From: JADHUC01 sp964617665
GTDB taxonomy: Bacteria > Planctomycetota > Planctomycetia > Pirellulales > Pirellulaceae
DNA: 7,176 nucleotides
Assembly (NCBI GenBank): GCA_964617665.1
Contig: CAZUAH010000675.1
Location: 1 to 7,176, forward strand
Direction: 5' to 3'
Of the stretch, positions 6,776 through 7,176 are shown piece by piece. The notes beneath the pieces were generated by a model. The model was not told the DNA's origin and ran no database searches. It saw only the letters and a list, made by a program, of their open reading frames with translations. The translations under genes were made by a program, and so were the position numbers. How positions within the stretch are numbered: position 1 is the stretch's first letter; each line of letters begins with the position of its first letter.

Positions 6776-6796
6776 CTCAACTACTCCGCAGTTGCA

Positions 6797-6833
6797 GAAA
6801 GAGGTCGGACGGATTGCCAATCCGTCCTCTTTC
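6797..6833. repeat. Palindromic intergenic repeat, copy B
   Basis: GGACGGATT (6807-6815) and AATCCGTCC (6819-6827) form a nine-base stem around GCC. GAAAGA (6797-6802) and TCTTTC (6828-6833) can add an outer stem across a four-base bulge. It shares its core with the palindrome at 2469-2490, and the right flank is also similar (CCGTCCT, a pyrimidine run, then CACC). It lies in the leader of the hydrolase gene, 37-73 bases ahead of the ATG, where it could act as a leader structure or attenuator. Because the other copy follows a gene, it is best read as a dispersed element. Confidence 0.65.
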
Positions 6834-7048
6834 TTCAACACCAGGCAATCGATTCCCACCTTGTGTCTACCGGATTTCGAGTTCTGCGAATAGACAGAGA
6901 ACGTAAGGACGTTCGTTCCCTTTTTCAAGGGGATATTGTGTCGGCTATCGGCGACGTCGATCACATTATCGAGAGCGGCCGAAGGGCAGATGCCGGGCCG
7001 ACCGATTGGTGCCATCTGGTCGTGGTTGCGGCCACGGTCGGACGACAG
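6827..7048 (-). pseudogene. C-terminal remnant of a protein with a beta-sandwich domain
   Basis: Downstream of the TAG at 7049-7051, the minus strand is open through to the hydrolase gene. Its first 74 codons include HNIPLKKGTNVLTFSVYSQ and RHKVGIDCLVLKK. The pattern LKKGxNxLTF followed by VGIDxLxL resembles the closing strands of beta-sandwich domains found at the ends of some secreted planctomycete glycan-active proteins (I recall it in DUF2961-type proteins; this is memory, not a search). No start or RBS is visible before it, and coding character fades where the palindrome begins at about 6827. It is probably the tail of a gene lost upstream, its stop displaced by the palindrome. The alternative, an N-terminal domain of the hydrolase, is unlikely because a signal peptide and RBS lie between them. 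Confidence 0.4.
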
Positions 7049-7176
7049 CTAGCCCGGATTTCTCACCAGGATTCTCAAGGAAAGCGCTGCCTCGTTACCA
7101 CGCATACGCGGGGGGACGCCCCGCCCGCCGCGTTGGCGCCGCCCCCAGTGCCGGGCCCAGAAGACGCGCAGCGGGC
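7049..7176. other. GC-rich non-coding edge with strong hairpin
   Basis: I see no gene here. GCGGGG (7108-7113) and CCCCGC (7119-7124) form a strong stem around five bases. The stretch at 7050-7066 (TAGCCCGGATTTCTCA and neighbours) resembles, from memory, a phrase repeated between planctomycete genes, and GGATT-CTCA recurs imperfectly at 7072-7080. It may be part of a longer intergenic repeat cut by the window edge. Confidence 0.35.

Noticed and set aside
1..7176. CRISPR array, tRNA, rRNA, or phage or defence module
   Set aside because: No regularly spaced repeats, no cloverleaf-like or rRNA segments and no defence-type domains were seen on either strand.

Overview
The window looks like a chromosomal piece from a GC-rich planctomycete, most likely of the Pirellula/Rhodopirellula type. 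This is inferred from gene content, not from a marker gene. The clues are a secreted toroid-repeat protein of a kind I associate with planctomycetes, a small membrane protein whose N-terminus resembles the basic 'RFxLR' leaders common in that phylum, secreted polysaccharide-processing enzymes, and palindromic intergenic repeats. No rRNA, tRNA, CRISPR array or phage module is visible.

Layout. Positions 1-1254 (minus strand) hold almost all of a secreted prenyltransferase/squalene-oxidase-repeat protein that runs off the left edge. Positions 1255-1494 are a divergent intergenic region. Positions 1495-2443 are a genomic scar. It contains a small membrane-protein gene broken by a -1 frameshift, the 3' remnant of an ISAs1-family transposase gene (minus strand), and the C-terminal third of a ribose-type ABC permease (rbsC-like, plus strand), itself frameshifted at a run of five G. 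Positions 2444-2589 are a convergent intergenic spacer with a terminator-like palindrome. Positions 2590-5274 (minus) encode a large secreted heparinase II/III-type polysaccharide lyase. Positions 5402-6760 (minus) encode a secreted alpha/beta-hydrolase distantly resembling the PhoPQ-activated pathogenicity-related (AprA) family. Upstream, 6827-7048 (minus) looks like the C-terminal remnant of another protein with a beta-sandwich domain. The right edge (7049-7176) is a GC-rich non-coding tail with a strong hairpin.

How the genes fit together. The hydrolase and the lyase are codirectional, 127 bp apart, and both carry export signals. They may be co-transcribed and act on the same extracellular or periplasmic glycan, the lyase cleaving uronate-containing chains and the hydrolase removing an ester or working on a fragment. 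The substrate cannot be told from sequence. The central scar has no functional role that I can see. It records an IS insertion, a deletion that joined the IS to rbsC, and later decay.

I found no convincing undescribed system. The most informative observations are the ISAs1/rbsC junction with its two homopolymer frameshifts, a palindrome present in two copies, and departures from expected catalytic residues in the lyase and hydrolase.
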